A stretch of DNA of 64,000 nucleotides from Tractidigestivibacter sp050946515 (GTDB lineage Bacteria > Actinomycetota > Coriobacteriia > Coriobacteriales > Atopobiaceae): positions 10,743 to 74,742 of the forward strand of contig NZ_JBMNUX010000013.1 in NCBI RefSeq assembly GCF_050946515.1. Direction: 5' to 3'. Made by a program: the position numbers and the translations under genes. Position 1 is the first letter of the stretch. Each line of letters opens with the position of its first letter. Under the pieces are notes generated by a model. It saw only the letters and a list, made by a program, of their open reading frames with translations, had not been told where the DNA came from and searched no databases. Positions 8,580 through 16,287 of the stretch are shown here, in pieces.

Positions 8580-8663
8580 TTAGGCCTCCTTGCCAGCGAA
8601 GGCGCAGGCGGCCATGAGAGCCATAACGAAGGTCATTGCGATGATTGAGACGATGCCGGTCAT
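8580..8663 (-). CDS. Possible 27-residue membrane peptide
   Basis: A short frame beginning MTGIVSIIAMTFVMALMAAC, one continuous hydrophobic helix ending in a short charged tail (FAGKEA). GGAAAGGGG lies at a good distance before the ATG. It is followed closely by the 35-codon frame at 8459-8566. Two adjacent single-helix frames with start signals look like a small membrane peptide pair, as seen with KdpF-like or transporter-accessory peptides. No family identity can be claimed. Confidence 0.35.
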   Translation of the reverse strand: MTGIVSIIAMTFVMALMAACAFAGKEA

Positions 8664-8938
8664 GTTGTGCCCCTTTCCGATTGGACGCTCCGCGTCCTGT
8701 TCTTGACGACTCAATGCTCTCAGTTGGGGCTCTGACCTGCCATCGAACTGGCTTACCCGTACCTTACGCTTTGGTAAGAATTGGATGATGAAGCGCCCAA
8801 TGGATGCGGAAACTGCCACCGTTCGCGCCAATGGCGGCAACGCAGCGTTTGGAAACACTCGCGCGGGCAATAATAAACAGTGGTCTGTTGGCGGCGCCGC
8901 AAAAGGTGCGGTGCCTGAAATGGAAGGGACTTGGTTTT

Positions 8939-10099
8939 ATGGTCAACCGCTTCGTCCTGAACAGCATCTCGTACCATGGCAAGGGCGCAATCAAGGAGAT
9001 TCCGGGCGAGCTCACTCGGCGTGGCTACAAGAACGCCTTCGTCTGCTCAGACCCCGACCTCGTGAAGTTTGGCGTCACCAAGAAGGTCACCGACCTGCTT
9101 GACCAGGCGGGCATCGCCTACACGCTTTACTCCGAGATCAAGCCCAACCCCACGATAAAGAATGTTCAGGACGGCGTCGCCGCAATCAAGGCAGCTGGGT
9201 CTGACTGCATCGTGGCCATCGGTGGCGGCTCGTCTATGGACACCGCGAAGGCCATCGGCATCATCAACGAGAACCCTGAGTTCGCTGACGTGCGCTCGCT
9301 TGAGGGCGTGGCCGACACCAAGAAGCATGCCACCTTTACCATCGCCGTTCCGACGACCGCCGGCACCGCAGCAGAGGTCACCATCAACTACGTGATCACC
9401 GACCCCGAGAAGGTCCGCAAGTTCGTGTGCGTTGACACCAACGACATCCCTGAGGTTGCCGTCGTCGACCCCGACATGATGGCAAGCATGCCCGCCGGCC
9501 TTACCGCAGCTACCGGCATGGATGCGCTTACGCACGCCATCGAGGGCTACACCACCAAGGGCGCCTGGGAGCTCTCAGACATGTTCCACTACGAGGCCAT
9601 CAACCTGATCTCGCACAACCTCCGCGACGCCTACGCAGAGGCAAAGAGCGGCAATCCCGGCTCTGGCCGCGAGCAGATGGCGCTTGGTCAGTACATCGCC
9701 GGCATGGGCTTCTCTAACGTGGGCCTGGGCATTGACCACTCCATGGCGCACACGCTCTCCGCGCACTATGACACCCCGCATGGCGTTGCCTGCGCAATGC
9801 TGCTGCCGATCTCGATGGAGTTCAACAAGCCGGTCGTCGCTGAGCGCCAGGCCAAGATTGCAGAGGCTATGGGCGTCGACACCACGGGCATGAGCACCGA
9901 CGCTGCCGCCGACGCCGCAATCGACGCTGTGCGCCAGCTCTCCGCCGACGTCAACATCCCCAAGACCTGCGACGGACTCGTCGAGGCCGACCTTGACCAG
10001 CTGGCAACCGATGCGCTGAACGACGCCTGCTATCCGGGCAACCCGCGCGAGGCCACGCACGATCAGGTCGTCGAGCTGTTCCGCAAAATCATGGCGTAA
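8939..10099 (+). CDS. Iron-dependent alcohol dehydrogenase, lactaldehyde reductase-like
   Basis: A 386-residue group III (iron-type) alcohol dehydrogenase. NAD binding is shown by GGGSSMDTAKAIGI. The metal-binding region reads GLGIDHSMAHTLSAHYDTPHGVACAMLLP, with the conserved histidines. Overall it resembles FucO (lactaldehyde:1,2-propanediol oxidoreductase), which is nearly the same length. The ATG at 8939 follows GGAAGGGA; an upstream extension of 45 codons is not family-like. It probably re-oxidises NADH by reducing an aldehyde during fermentation. Butanol-type substrates cannot be excluded. Confidence 0.88.
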   Translation: MVNRFVLNSISYHGKGAIKEIPGELTRRGYKNAFVCSDPDLVKFGVTKKVTDLLDQAGIAYTLYSEIKPNPTIKNVQDGVAAIKAAGSDCIVAIGGGSSMDTAKAIGIINENPEFADVRSLEGVADTKKHATFTIAVPTTAGTAAEVTINYVITDPEKVRKFVCVDTNDIPEVAVVDPDMMASMPAGLTAATGMDALTHAIEGYTTKGAWELSDMFHYEAINLISHNLRDAYAEAKSGNPGSGREQMALGQYIAGMGFSNVGLGIDHSMAHTLSAHYDTPHGVACAMLLPISMEFNKPVVAERQAKIAEAMGVDTTGMSTDAAADAAIDAVRQLSADVNIPKTCDGLVEADLDQLATDALNDACYPGNPREATHDQVVELFRKIMA

Positions 10100-10139
10100 C
10101 AAGCGCGACCGAACCAGCGCCACTATTAATGACAAACAG

Positions 10140-10171
10140 GGGAGGGGCCTTTGCGCGGCCTCTCCCTTTTT
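10140..10171 (+). terminator. Rho-independent terminator after the alcohol dehydrogenase
   Basis: A ten-base-pair stem GGGAGGGGCC / GGCCTCTCCC (one G-T pair) with a seven-base loop, followed by TTTTTC. It lies 40 bases after the stop. Confidence 0.85.
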
Positions 10172-10215
10172 CTGCATGGCGTTGGCGTCGATTCTTCGGA
10201 TTGCCGGCTGGTCCT

Positions 10216-10467
10216 TGGGCCGAACTCGCCTTAGTGCGAGTTTGCGGCGGGCTTATGCACCGAACTCGCCTTAGTGCAGACGTTGTTTGGGGGTCATAGC
10301 GGGACATCAAGCTCTTACTTAGTTGCTTACCGCCTCTACCTGCGGAAACGCAAAGCCGCGCCAGCGCGTCACGCGCTGGCGCGGCTTTAGCTCGTGAGAG
10401 GGCCTGCACTAAGGCGAGTTCGGCCCAAATGAGATGCCAAAGTCTGCACTAAGGCGAGTTCGGTGCA
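10216..10467. repeat. Cluster of inverted repeats around a strong hairpin, between convergent genes
   Basis: An 18-base core CCGAACTCGCCTTAGTGC occurs at 10220-10237 and 10260-10277, and its complement appears at 10406-10423 and 10446-10463. The second and fourth copies extend to a perfect 26-base inverted pair (10256-10281 and 10442-10467). The first and third also match in their GGGCC/GGCCC flanks. Between them, at 10352-10388, is a perfect hairpin with a 17-bp stem and a three-base loop. No gene fits between 10100 and 10488. The order A, B, hairpin, A', B' is interleaved rather than nested. It looks like a REP/BIME or MITE-like element. Confidence 0.8.
10352..10388. terminator. Perfect 17-bp hairpin, likely bidirectional terminator
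   Basis: AAAGCCGCGCCAGCGCG, loop TCA, then the exact complement ending in TTT. The A run on one side and the T run on the other make it usable in both directions, which suits its place between convergent genes. Confidence 0.65.
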
Positions 10468-10488
10468 ACGGGCGGCGCCCCCGGCGTC

Positions 10489-11322
10489 TTATTTGCCGAA
10501 AGACGGCTGCACAAACTTTTCCACAACCTCAGCCAGGATGCCGTCGTCGCAGGTGGAGTGCGCAAAATAGTCGGCGCGCTCGCCAAGTCCGTCGACAGCG
10601 TTTGCCACGGCGACTCCTACGCCCGCTGCGCGCACCATGCTTTCGTCGTTTGCGGCGTCTCCGCAGGCAATCGTGTCGGTCATGTCGATTCCCAGTAGCT
10701 TTGCGAGCGTCCTAAGGCCGCTGCCTTTGTTGACGCCCTCAGGAACAAACTCCAAATAGCGTCCGCTGCTGAAGGTGACGTCGCAGCCCTGTTTGATTTC
10801 CGATGGCATGGACGAGTCGATAGCGCGTAGCTTCTCGGAGCCGTTGGGGATGCAGTAGAGGATCTTGGCAAGAGGGACGTCGCGCAAAAACTCGATCGAA
10901 GGGGTCTTGAGCGGCTCGTAGGCCATGTGTCCGTTGAGATAGCGCTCCTCGAGGGGCTGCAGTGCCCAAGTCCATACCTTTCCTGCAAGCTCGTAGACAT
11001 GCATGCTCACAGGCTGGGTCAGCCCATATGCAAACAGCTGCGCCACGCGATCGAACGGCAGCGAGTTTTTGACCAGCGGCTCCTCGTCTCCGATGCGGTT
11101 GACGCAGCCGCCGTTGTAGCTGATGAGGTACGAGCCGTCGAGCAGCTCGAAGGGGACGCTTTCCAGCGACTCCATGACCGAGACGTAGCTCCGTCCGGAT
11201 GCGGGAACGAAGAGGCATCCTAGCTCGCGCATCTTTCGAATGGCGTCAATGTTTGCCTGCGGGACCTTGTGCGAGTGGTCGAGCAGGGTTTGGTCCATGT
11301 CGCTGGCGACGATTCTGAACAT
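10489..11322 (-). CDS. Cof-type HAD phosphatase
   Basis: A 277-residue haloacid dehalogenase-superfamily hydrolase of the Cof/YbiV (C2-cap) type. Motif I is SDMDQTLL with the two catalytic Asp, motif II is PASGRS, the motif III lysine is in NKGSGL, and motif IV is CGDAANDESM. The cap lies between about residues 85 and 190. Such enzymes remove phosphate from sugar phosphates or flavin/pyridoxal phosphates; the substrate is not predictable here. The ATG has CGGAGGATC upstream. A single gene facing the repeat cluster. Confidence 0.88.
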   Translation of the reverse strand: MFRIVASDMDQTLLDHSHKVPQANIDAIRKMRELGCLFVPASGRSYVSVMESLESVPFELLDGSYLISYNGGCVNRIGDEEPLVKNSLPFDRVAQLFAYGLTQPVSMHVYELAGKVWTWALQPLEERYLNGHMAYEPLKTPSIEFLRDVPLAKILYCIPNGSEKLRAIDSSMPSEIKQGCDVTFSSGRYLEFVPEGVNKGSGLRTLAKLLGIDMTDTIACGDAANDESMVRAAGVGVAVANAVDGLGERADYFAHSTCDDGILAEVVEKFVQPSFGK

Positions 11323-11561
11323 TGATCCTCCGATGTGCTTGCATGTTGGGCGTATTGCTGACGAGGCGCCTGGGAGGCTGCCTGGCCGCTTGCTAGCTCA
11401 ATCCTAGCGTAGCTAGCTCCCGCCGTGACGGAGCACGGCGCGTGCCGCAGCTCCGCGGCACACAATGTTGCGCCTGCGTCTCGGCGGGCACTGCCACGTG
11501 CGTGGACGTCCTAACCTGACTTAGAATGTGAAGCCGTGATTTCATACGAGAGGGGAGAGCC

Positions 11562-11882
11562 ATGGCCCTGACCAGAGAAGATGTCGCGGGGATTGCGGAC
11601 TACGCCCGCATTGCCCTGACTGACGAAGAGCTCGACGAAATGACGTCCTACATGAACGACGCCATCGACTTGCTCCAACCTATCCGCGAGTACGACCTCG
11701 AGGGAGTCGAGCCCACGTTCCATCCCATTGGAGACCTCTCCAACGTGATGGGCGAGGACGTCATAGACGACTCCGACCGCGCGCTGCCCATCGACGTCGC
11801 GCTCAAGAACGCTCCCTCGGCGCGTGACCGCTACTTCCGCGTGCCGTCGATCCTCGGCGATGAAGAGGGGGGCGATCGCTAA
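11562..11882 (+). CDS. gatC: Asp/Glu-tRNA amidotransferase subunit C
   Basis: A 106-residue GatC with the typical start LTREDVAGIADYARIALTDEEL and the conserved C-terminal stretch DALPIDVALKNAP-like (here RALPIDVALKNAPSARDRYFRVPSIL). It holds GatA and GatB together. The ATG has AGAGGGGAGAG upstream. Its TAA overlaps the gatA ATG by one base. First gene of gatCAB. Confidence 0.95.
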   Translation: MALTREDVAGIADYARIALTDEELDEMTSYMNDAIDLLQPIREYDLEGVEPTFHPIGDLSNVMGEDVIDDSDRALPIDVALKNAPSARDRYFRVPSILGDEEGGDR

Positions 11883-13378
11883 TGGCAAACTTCGACGCGA
11901 TGTCTGCCGCGCAGATCGCCGCTGGCGTCGCAAACGGCGACTTCACGGCCACCGAGGTCGCCAAGGCCTCGCTTGACGCAATCGACAAGCGCGAGGGCGA
12001 CGTCCAGGCGTTCCTGCAGGTCTCTCCGGAGCTGGCGCTCGATGCTGCCGCCGCAACGGATGCCGCGCGCGAGAAGGGCGAGAAGCTCGGCCCCCTCGCC
12101 GGCGTGCCCGTGGCCTTCAAGGACAACATGCACCTCGTGGGCACGCGCACGACCTGCGCCTCGCGCATGCTCGAGAACTACGAGTCGGTCTTCACGGCCA
12201 CCTGCGTCAAGCGCATGCTGGACGCAGGGGCAACGCCCATGGGCAAGACCAACATGGACGAGTTCGCCTTTGGCTCTTCGACCGAGACCAGCTACTTCCA
12301 CCGTACGAACAACCCCTGGGACACCGAGCGCGTGCCGGGCGGCTCGTCGGGCGGCTCGGCTGCGGCGGTCGCAGCGGGAGAGGTCACCATCAGCCTGGGC
12401 TCCGACACGGGAGGCTCCATCCGCCAGCCGGCGAGCCTGTGCGGGGTCGTGGGATTGAAGCCCACTTACGGCGCGGTCAGCCGCTACGGCGTCGTGGCCT
12501 TCGGCAGCTCGCTCGACCAGGTGGGTCCCTTCGGCCGGAGCGTGGCGGACGTCGCGCTGGCGATGAACGCGCTGACCGGCCCCGGTCGCGACCCGCTTGA
12601 CTCCACGAGCCAAGACTGCCCGGTCGACTTCCTCGAGCACCTCGAGGACCCCATCGAGGGCAAGACCGTGGGCGTCGTCCCCGAGCTCATGGACATCGCC
12701 GGTCTCTCGGACGAGGAGCGCGCCGCGCTTGACCGTGCCCGCGCCACTTTTGAGGACCAGGGCGCCAAGATCGTGGAGGTCAGCCTCCCCAACATCAAGA
12801 GCGCAATTGCCGCTTACTACGTGATCGCCCCCTGCGAGGCCTTCTCCAACCTCGCGCGCTTCGACGGCGTGCGCTACGGCTACCAGGAGCCGGGCTGCTC
12901 GACGCTCGCCGAGCAGACGAGCAAGTCGCGCGCGAAGGGCTTTGGCGAGGAGGCCAAGCGCCGCCAGATGCTGGGCGCATACCTGCTCTCCTCGGGCGTC
13001 TACGACAAGTACTACTATCCCGCGCAGCAGGTGCGCACCCTCATCACGCAGGACTACGTGCACGCCTTCGAGCAGTGCGACGTGATTCTCATGCCGGCGA
13101 CCCCGCGCACGGCGTTCAAGTTTGGCGAGATCTCGGACCCCACGCAGATGTATGCGTCCGACATGTTCACGATTTCGAACAACATCTGCGGAAACGGCGG
13201 CATCTCGGTGCCGCTGGGGCTGGGCAAAGACTCGGGCCTCCCCGTGTCGGCGCAGCTCCAGGGCCCTGCCTTCTCGGATCGCAAGCTTCTGCAGTTTGCC
13301 CGCGCCCTCGAGCGCGGGGCTGGCGCCACGGGCGTCGTCGCGCCCGACTTTGCGGGGAAGGGAGGTGAGCTTGCATGA
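11882..13378 (+). CDS. gatA: Asp/Glu-tRNA amidotransferase subunit A
   Basis: A 498-residue amidase-signature enzyme that releases ammonia from glutamine for tRNA amidation. The Ser-cisSer-Lys triad is visible: the lysine in PVAFKDNM, the first serine in VPGGSSGGSAAAVAAG and the nucleophile region SLGSDTGGSIRQPASLCG. It makes Gln-tRNA(Gln) and/or Asn-tRNA(Asn) with GatB and GatC. Start overlaps gatC, and its end overlaps gatB by four bases (ATGA). Confidence 0.96.
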   Translation: MANFDAMSAAQIAAGVANGDFTATEVAKASLDAIDKREGDVQAFLQVSPELALDAAAATDAAREKGEKLGPLAGVPVAFKDNMHLVGTRTTCASRMLENYESVFTATCVKRMLDAGATPMGKTNMDEFAFGSSTETSYFHRTNNPWDTERVPGGSSGGSAAAVAAGEVTISLGSDTGGSIRQPASLCGVVGLKPTYGAVSRYGVVAFGSSLDQVGPFGRSVADVALAMNALTGPGRDPLDSTSQDCPVDFLEHLEDPIEGKTVGVVPELMDIAGLSDEERAALDRARATFEDQGAKIVEVSLPNIKSAIAAYYVIAPCEAFSNLARFDGVRYGYQEPGCSTLAEQTSKSRAKGFGEEAKRRQMLGAYLLSSGVYDKYYYPAQQVRTLITQDYVHAFEQCDVILMPATPRTAFKFGEISDPTQMYASDMFTISNNICGNGGISVPLGLGKDSGLPVSAQLQGPAFSDRKLLQFARALERGAGATGVVAPDFAGKGGELA

Positions 13379-14910
13379 AGAAGCTCGCCGAGGTCCTGAA
13401 GGACTGGGAGGCCGTCATCGGCCTTGAGGTGCATACCGAGCTCACCACGCTCGACACCAAGATGTTCTGCAACTGCAAGCTCAGCCACGACGACCCGCCA
13501 AACACCAACGTCTGCCCCGTGTGCCTGGGCATGCCGGGCGCGCTGCCGGTGCCCAACCGCAAGGCCATCCAGTACATCGTGATGGCCGGCCTTGCCACCA
13601 ACTGCCAGATTCAGCGCCGCTCGATGTTCTACCGCAAGCACTACTTCTATCCAGACATGGCCAAGAACTTCCAGACCACGCAGGGGCCGGTCGCCATCTG
13701 CATGCACGGCCATCTTGACTTGGCCGTCTCCGGAGAGGGCGCATCTGAGCGCCCGGCGTGGGAGACGCTCGCCGGCGACGGCGAGACGCCCATCGAGCGC
13801 GAGAAGGACGGCTCATACGTAGCCCCCATCCGCATCCTCAGGATCCACATGGAGGAGGACGCCGCCAAGATGGTGCACGTGGGCGGCGAGGAAGGCCGCA
13901 TCACCGCGGCCACCGAGAGCCTCATCGACTACAACCGCTGCGGCACGCCGCTGATCGAGCTCGTGACCGAGCCCGACCTGCGCACCCCCGAGGAGGCGCG
14001 CCTCTTCATGGAGAAGCTGCAGCAGACCTTCAAGACGCTCGGCATCTCGGACTGCTCGCTCGAGAGCGGCTCGATGCGCTGCGACGGCAACGTCAGCCTG
14101 CGCCGACGCGGAGAGACCAAGCTCGGCACCAAGACCGAGATGAAGAACATCAACTCTTTCAAGAGCCTCCACGACGCGCTCGAGTACGAGATCTGCCGCC
14201 AGGCCGAGGTGCTCGAGGAGGGCGGCATCGTCTACCAGGAGACCCGCCACTGGGAGCCCAGCCGTCATCGCACCGTCGTGATGCGCGTGAAGGAGACCGC
14301 AGACGACTACCGCCTGTTCCCCGACCCCGACCTCGCCCCCTTTGACCTCACCGACGACTTCATCGAGGAGGCCCGCGCGAAGATTCCCGAGCTGCCCGAC
14401 GCCAAGCGCGACCGCTACGTGGCCGACTTTGGTCTGAAGCGGGCGGACGCCGCGCAGCTTGCGGGCGATCCCTCGACGGCTGAGACGTTCGAGAAGTCCG
14501 TGGCGCTTGCGCCGGACAAGGCCGCCAAGACCGTGGCCAAGGTCATGGTGAACTTGGTGCCTGCCTACAAGGCGCTCGCCCCAGCGCAGATTGCCTCCAT
14601 CTCGGCCCTGCTCGACGAGGACGCCATCACGTTCTCGCAGGCAAAGGACGTGCTCGAGGCCGTTGACGGCACCGACCGCGACCCTGCCGCCGTCGTCGAC
14701 GAGCGCGGCATGCGCCAGGTGAGCGACACGGGCGCGCTCGAGCCCATCGTGGACGAGGTGCTTGCGCGGTGCACCGACCAGGTGCAGCAGTACCACGACG
14801 GCAACAAGAAGGTCGTGGGCTACCTCGTCGGCCAGTGCATGAAGGCGAGCAAGGGCACCGGCAACCCCAAGCTCTTCAACAAGCTGCTGAGGCAGAAGCT
14901 GGAGGCATAG
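13375..14910 (+). CDS. gatB: Asp/Glu-tRNA amidotransferase subunit B
   Basis: A 511-residue GatB. The N-terminal kinase-like cradle starts with AVIGLEVHTELTT and has the zinc-type cysteines CNCKL and CPVCLGMPG. The middle has FYPDMAKNFQTTQ and YNRCGTPLIELVTEPD. The C-terminal YqeY-like tail domain ends with GNPKLFNKLLRQKLE. It phosphorylates the mischarged Glu/Asp-tRNA and transfers ammonia from GatA. Length is slightly above the usual 480. Confidence 0.96.
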   Translation: MKKLAEVLKDWEAVIGLEVHTELTTLDTKMFCNCKLSHDDPPNTNVCPVCLGMPGALPVPNRKAIQYIVMAGLATNCQIQRRSMFYRKHYFYPDMAKNFQTTQGPVAICMHGHLDLAVSGEGASERPAWETLAGDGETPIEREKDGSYVAPIRILRIHMEEDAAKMVHVGGEEGRITAATESLIDYNRCGTPLIELVTEPDLRTPEEARLFMEKLQQTFKTLGISDCSLESGSMRCDGNVSLRRRGETKLGTKTEMKNINSFKSLHDALEYEICRQAEVLEEGGIVYQETRHWEPSRHRTVVMRVKETADDYRLFPDPDLAPFDLTDDFIEEARAKIPELPDAKRDRYVADFGLKRADAAQLAGDPSTAETFEKSVALAPDKAAKTVAKVMVNLVPAYKALAPAQIASISALLDEDAITFSQAKDVLEAVDGTDRDPAAVVDERGMRQVSDTGALEPIVDEVLARCTDQVQQYHDGNKKVVGYLVGQCMKASKGTGNPKLFNKLLRQKLEA

Positions 14911-15000
14911 CAGACGTAGATTCTGGGGCTGCGCGGACGTGGACGCAACGCTCTGCGCGGTCCCGCGTTACCTTGGCAGCGTGCCCTGCATGCATACGAA

Positions 15001-15040
15001 AAGGAGGCGGGTGCCTTTGGGCATCCGCCTCCTTGCGTTT
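15001..15040. terminator. Bidirectional terminator hairpin between gatB and the YegP-like gene
   Basis: A 15-bp stem (15001-15015 and 15020-15034, one G-T pair) with a four-base loop. On the minus strand it is followed by TTTTC, so it best serves the minus-strand gene ending at 15068. It may also close gatCAB. Confidence 0.65.
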
Positions 15041-15067
15041 CCGATTCAGCCTTCCCGCTGGCCGCCG

Positions 15068-15439
15068 CTATTCAACGTCATGCGAAAGCGAAGAGTCGCC
15101 CTCCTCGCGCATGCGGTCGATGCGACGAAGCAGGCTGTCCTTCAGCGGATAGGAGTGCGACTGGGCAATGTCGCCGCCATCGTCGGGATAGAAGCGGAAG
15201 AAGTAGTTGCCAGACAGCGTCTGGAAGATGCGATACTTGGGCGCCGGCACGTGCATGGTGCCATCGACCGTCGTGTCTTCGATTGCGGCGTCAGCGGCCG
15301 TCTTGCGAATCTGGTCGATGCCCGTAAGGCAGTCTTCCTTGCTCGCAAACACCATGGACGTGGCAATAACATGTCCGTTTGAGCCGCAGAGATTGAACAG
15401 GTACTTCCCGTCGTTCTCGTTCACAACGTACTGACCCAT
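15068..15439 (-). CDS. YegP-like protein with two DUF1508 repeats
   Basis: A 123-residue protein with two copies of the short DUF1508/YegP repeat. The first is about residues 8-50 (DGKYLFNLCGSNGHVIATS...CLTGIDQIRKTA) and the second about 65-115 (YRIFQTLSGNYFFRFYPDDGGDIAQSHSYPLKDSLLRRIDRMRE). The ATG is preceded by GATGAGGTGATT. The family is widespread and small; its role is poorly defined. It stands alone between gatB and the ior operon. Confidence 0.82.
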   Translation of the reverse strand: MGQYVVNENDGKYLFNLCGSNGHVIATSMVFASKEDCLTGIDQIRKTAADAAIEDTTVDGTMHVPAPKYRIFQTLSGNYFFRFYPDDGGDIAQSHSYPLKDSLLRRIDRMREEGDSSLSHDVE

Positions 15440-15517
15440 AAAAGAATCACCTCATCAGGTCGAGGGCTTTCACATATAGGTATCATTGCCCACCGTCTTC
15501 GTTCGAAACCACAAAAT

Positions 15518-15570
15518 ATGGCGAGCGGTTGAATCGGGTAGTGTAACAACCGACTAAAACCGCTCGCCAT
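15518..15570 (-). terminator. Inverted repeat downstream of iorB, likely terminator
   Basis: A perfect 13-bp inverted repeat (ATGGCGAGCGGTT at 15518-15530 and its complement at 15558-15570) lies 65 bases after the iorB stop. On the minus strand the stem is followed by ATATTTTG, a weak T run. The loop is 27 bases. Confidence 0.5.
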
Positions 15571-15635
15571 GGATAGCCGTTCGCTCAATGGGCGGCTAAC
15601 GCATTTTGGGTGCCAAGAAAAGGCGGGGCGCCTCG

Positions 15636-16277
15636 CTACTGGCCCTGTGCCGCAGCGCGACCGGCGTCAAACGCAGCAAGGTTGGCGTCGATGGTCTTGG
15701 TCGGCACGCGACGCTTGATGGCGTCCTTCCACTCGTCCTCGGCAAAGGGCAGCGCCGTGGAGAGCGCGCCCACCAACACCACGTTGGTGGAGCGGGGGCT
15801 TCCCACCTGACGGGCGATCTCGCCGGCGTTGATGCGCACGGCGCCCGCGTCGTCCAGGCGCTTTCCGATGTTCTCGGGCATGCGCGCGTTGCCGATGTTC
15901 ACCGGAACTGGCGTGATGGTCTCGTCGTTCACGAACAGGCGCCCACCCTCGCGAAGGAACTGCTGGTTGCGAAGGGCCTCGATGGCCTCAAAGGCCACCA
16001 GCACGTCGGCGCACCCTGGGTCGCATACCATGGAGTCGACCTTCTCGCCCATGCGGATGGTGGTCGAGACCGACCCGCCGCGCTGGCTCATGCCGTGGAT
16101 TTCGGAGACCTTGACGTCGAGGCCCGCCTCTGAGGCGGTCATGGCCAAGATGTTTCCGGCGAGGATGGTTCCCTGGCCGCCGACGCCCACCAGAAGGACG
16201 GTCATCGTGCGGTCAAGGGTGACCCGCTTGCCAAGGCGGACGGTCGAGCTCTCTTGAGAAGCTGTTGCGTGAGGCAT
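15636..16277 (-). CDS. iorB: Indolepyruvate:ferredoxin oxidoreductase beta subunit
   Basis: A 213-residue protein of the pyruvate:ferredoxin oxidoreductase gamma-domain type, with VGVGGQGTILAGNILA, the KVSEIHGMSQRGGSVSTTIRMG segment and LVGALS. It is the small subunit that pairs with IorA. TAGGAGGAGAAC precedes the ATG at 16277, ten bases after the iorA stop. Last gene of the operon that begins with the AMP-forming ligase at 19766. Confidence 0.93.
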   Translation of the reverse strand: MPHATASQESSTVRLGKRVTLDRTMTVLLVGVGGQGTILAGNILAMTASEAGLDVKVSEIHGMSQRGGSVSTTIRMGEKVDSMVCDPGCADVLVAFEAIEALRNQQFLREGGRLFVNDETITPVPVNIGNARMPENIGKRLDDAGAVRINAGEIARQVGSPRSTNVVLVGALSTALPFAEDEWKDAIKRRVPTKTIDANLAAFDAGRAAAQGQ

Positions 16278-16287
16278 TGTTCTCCTC

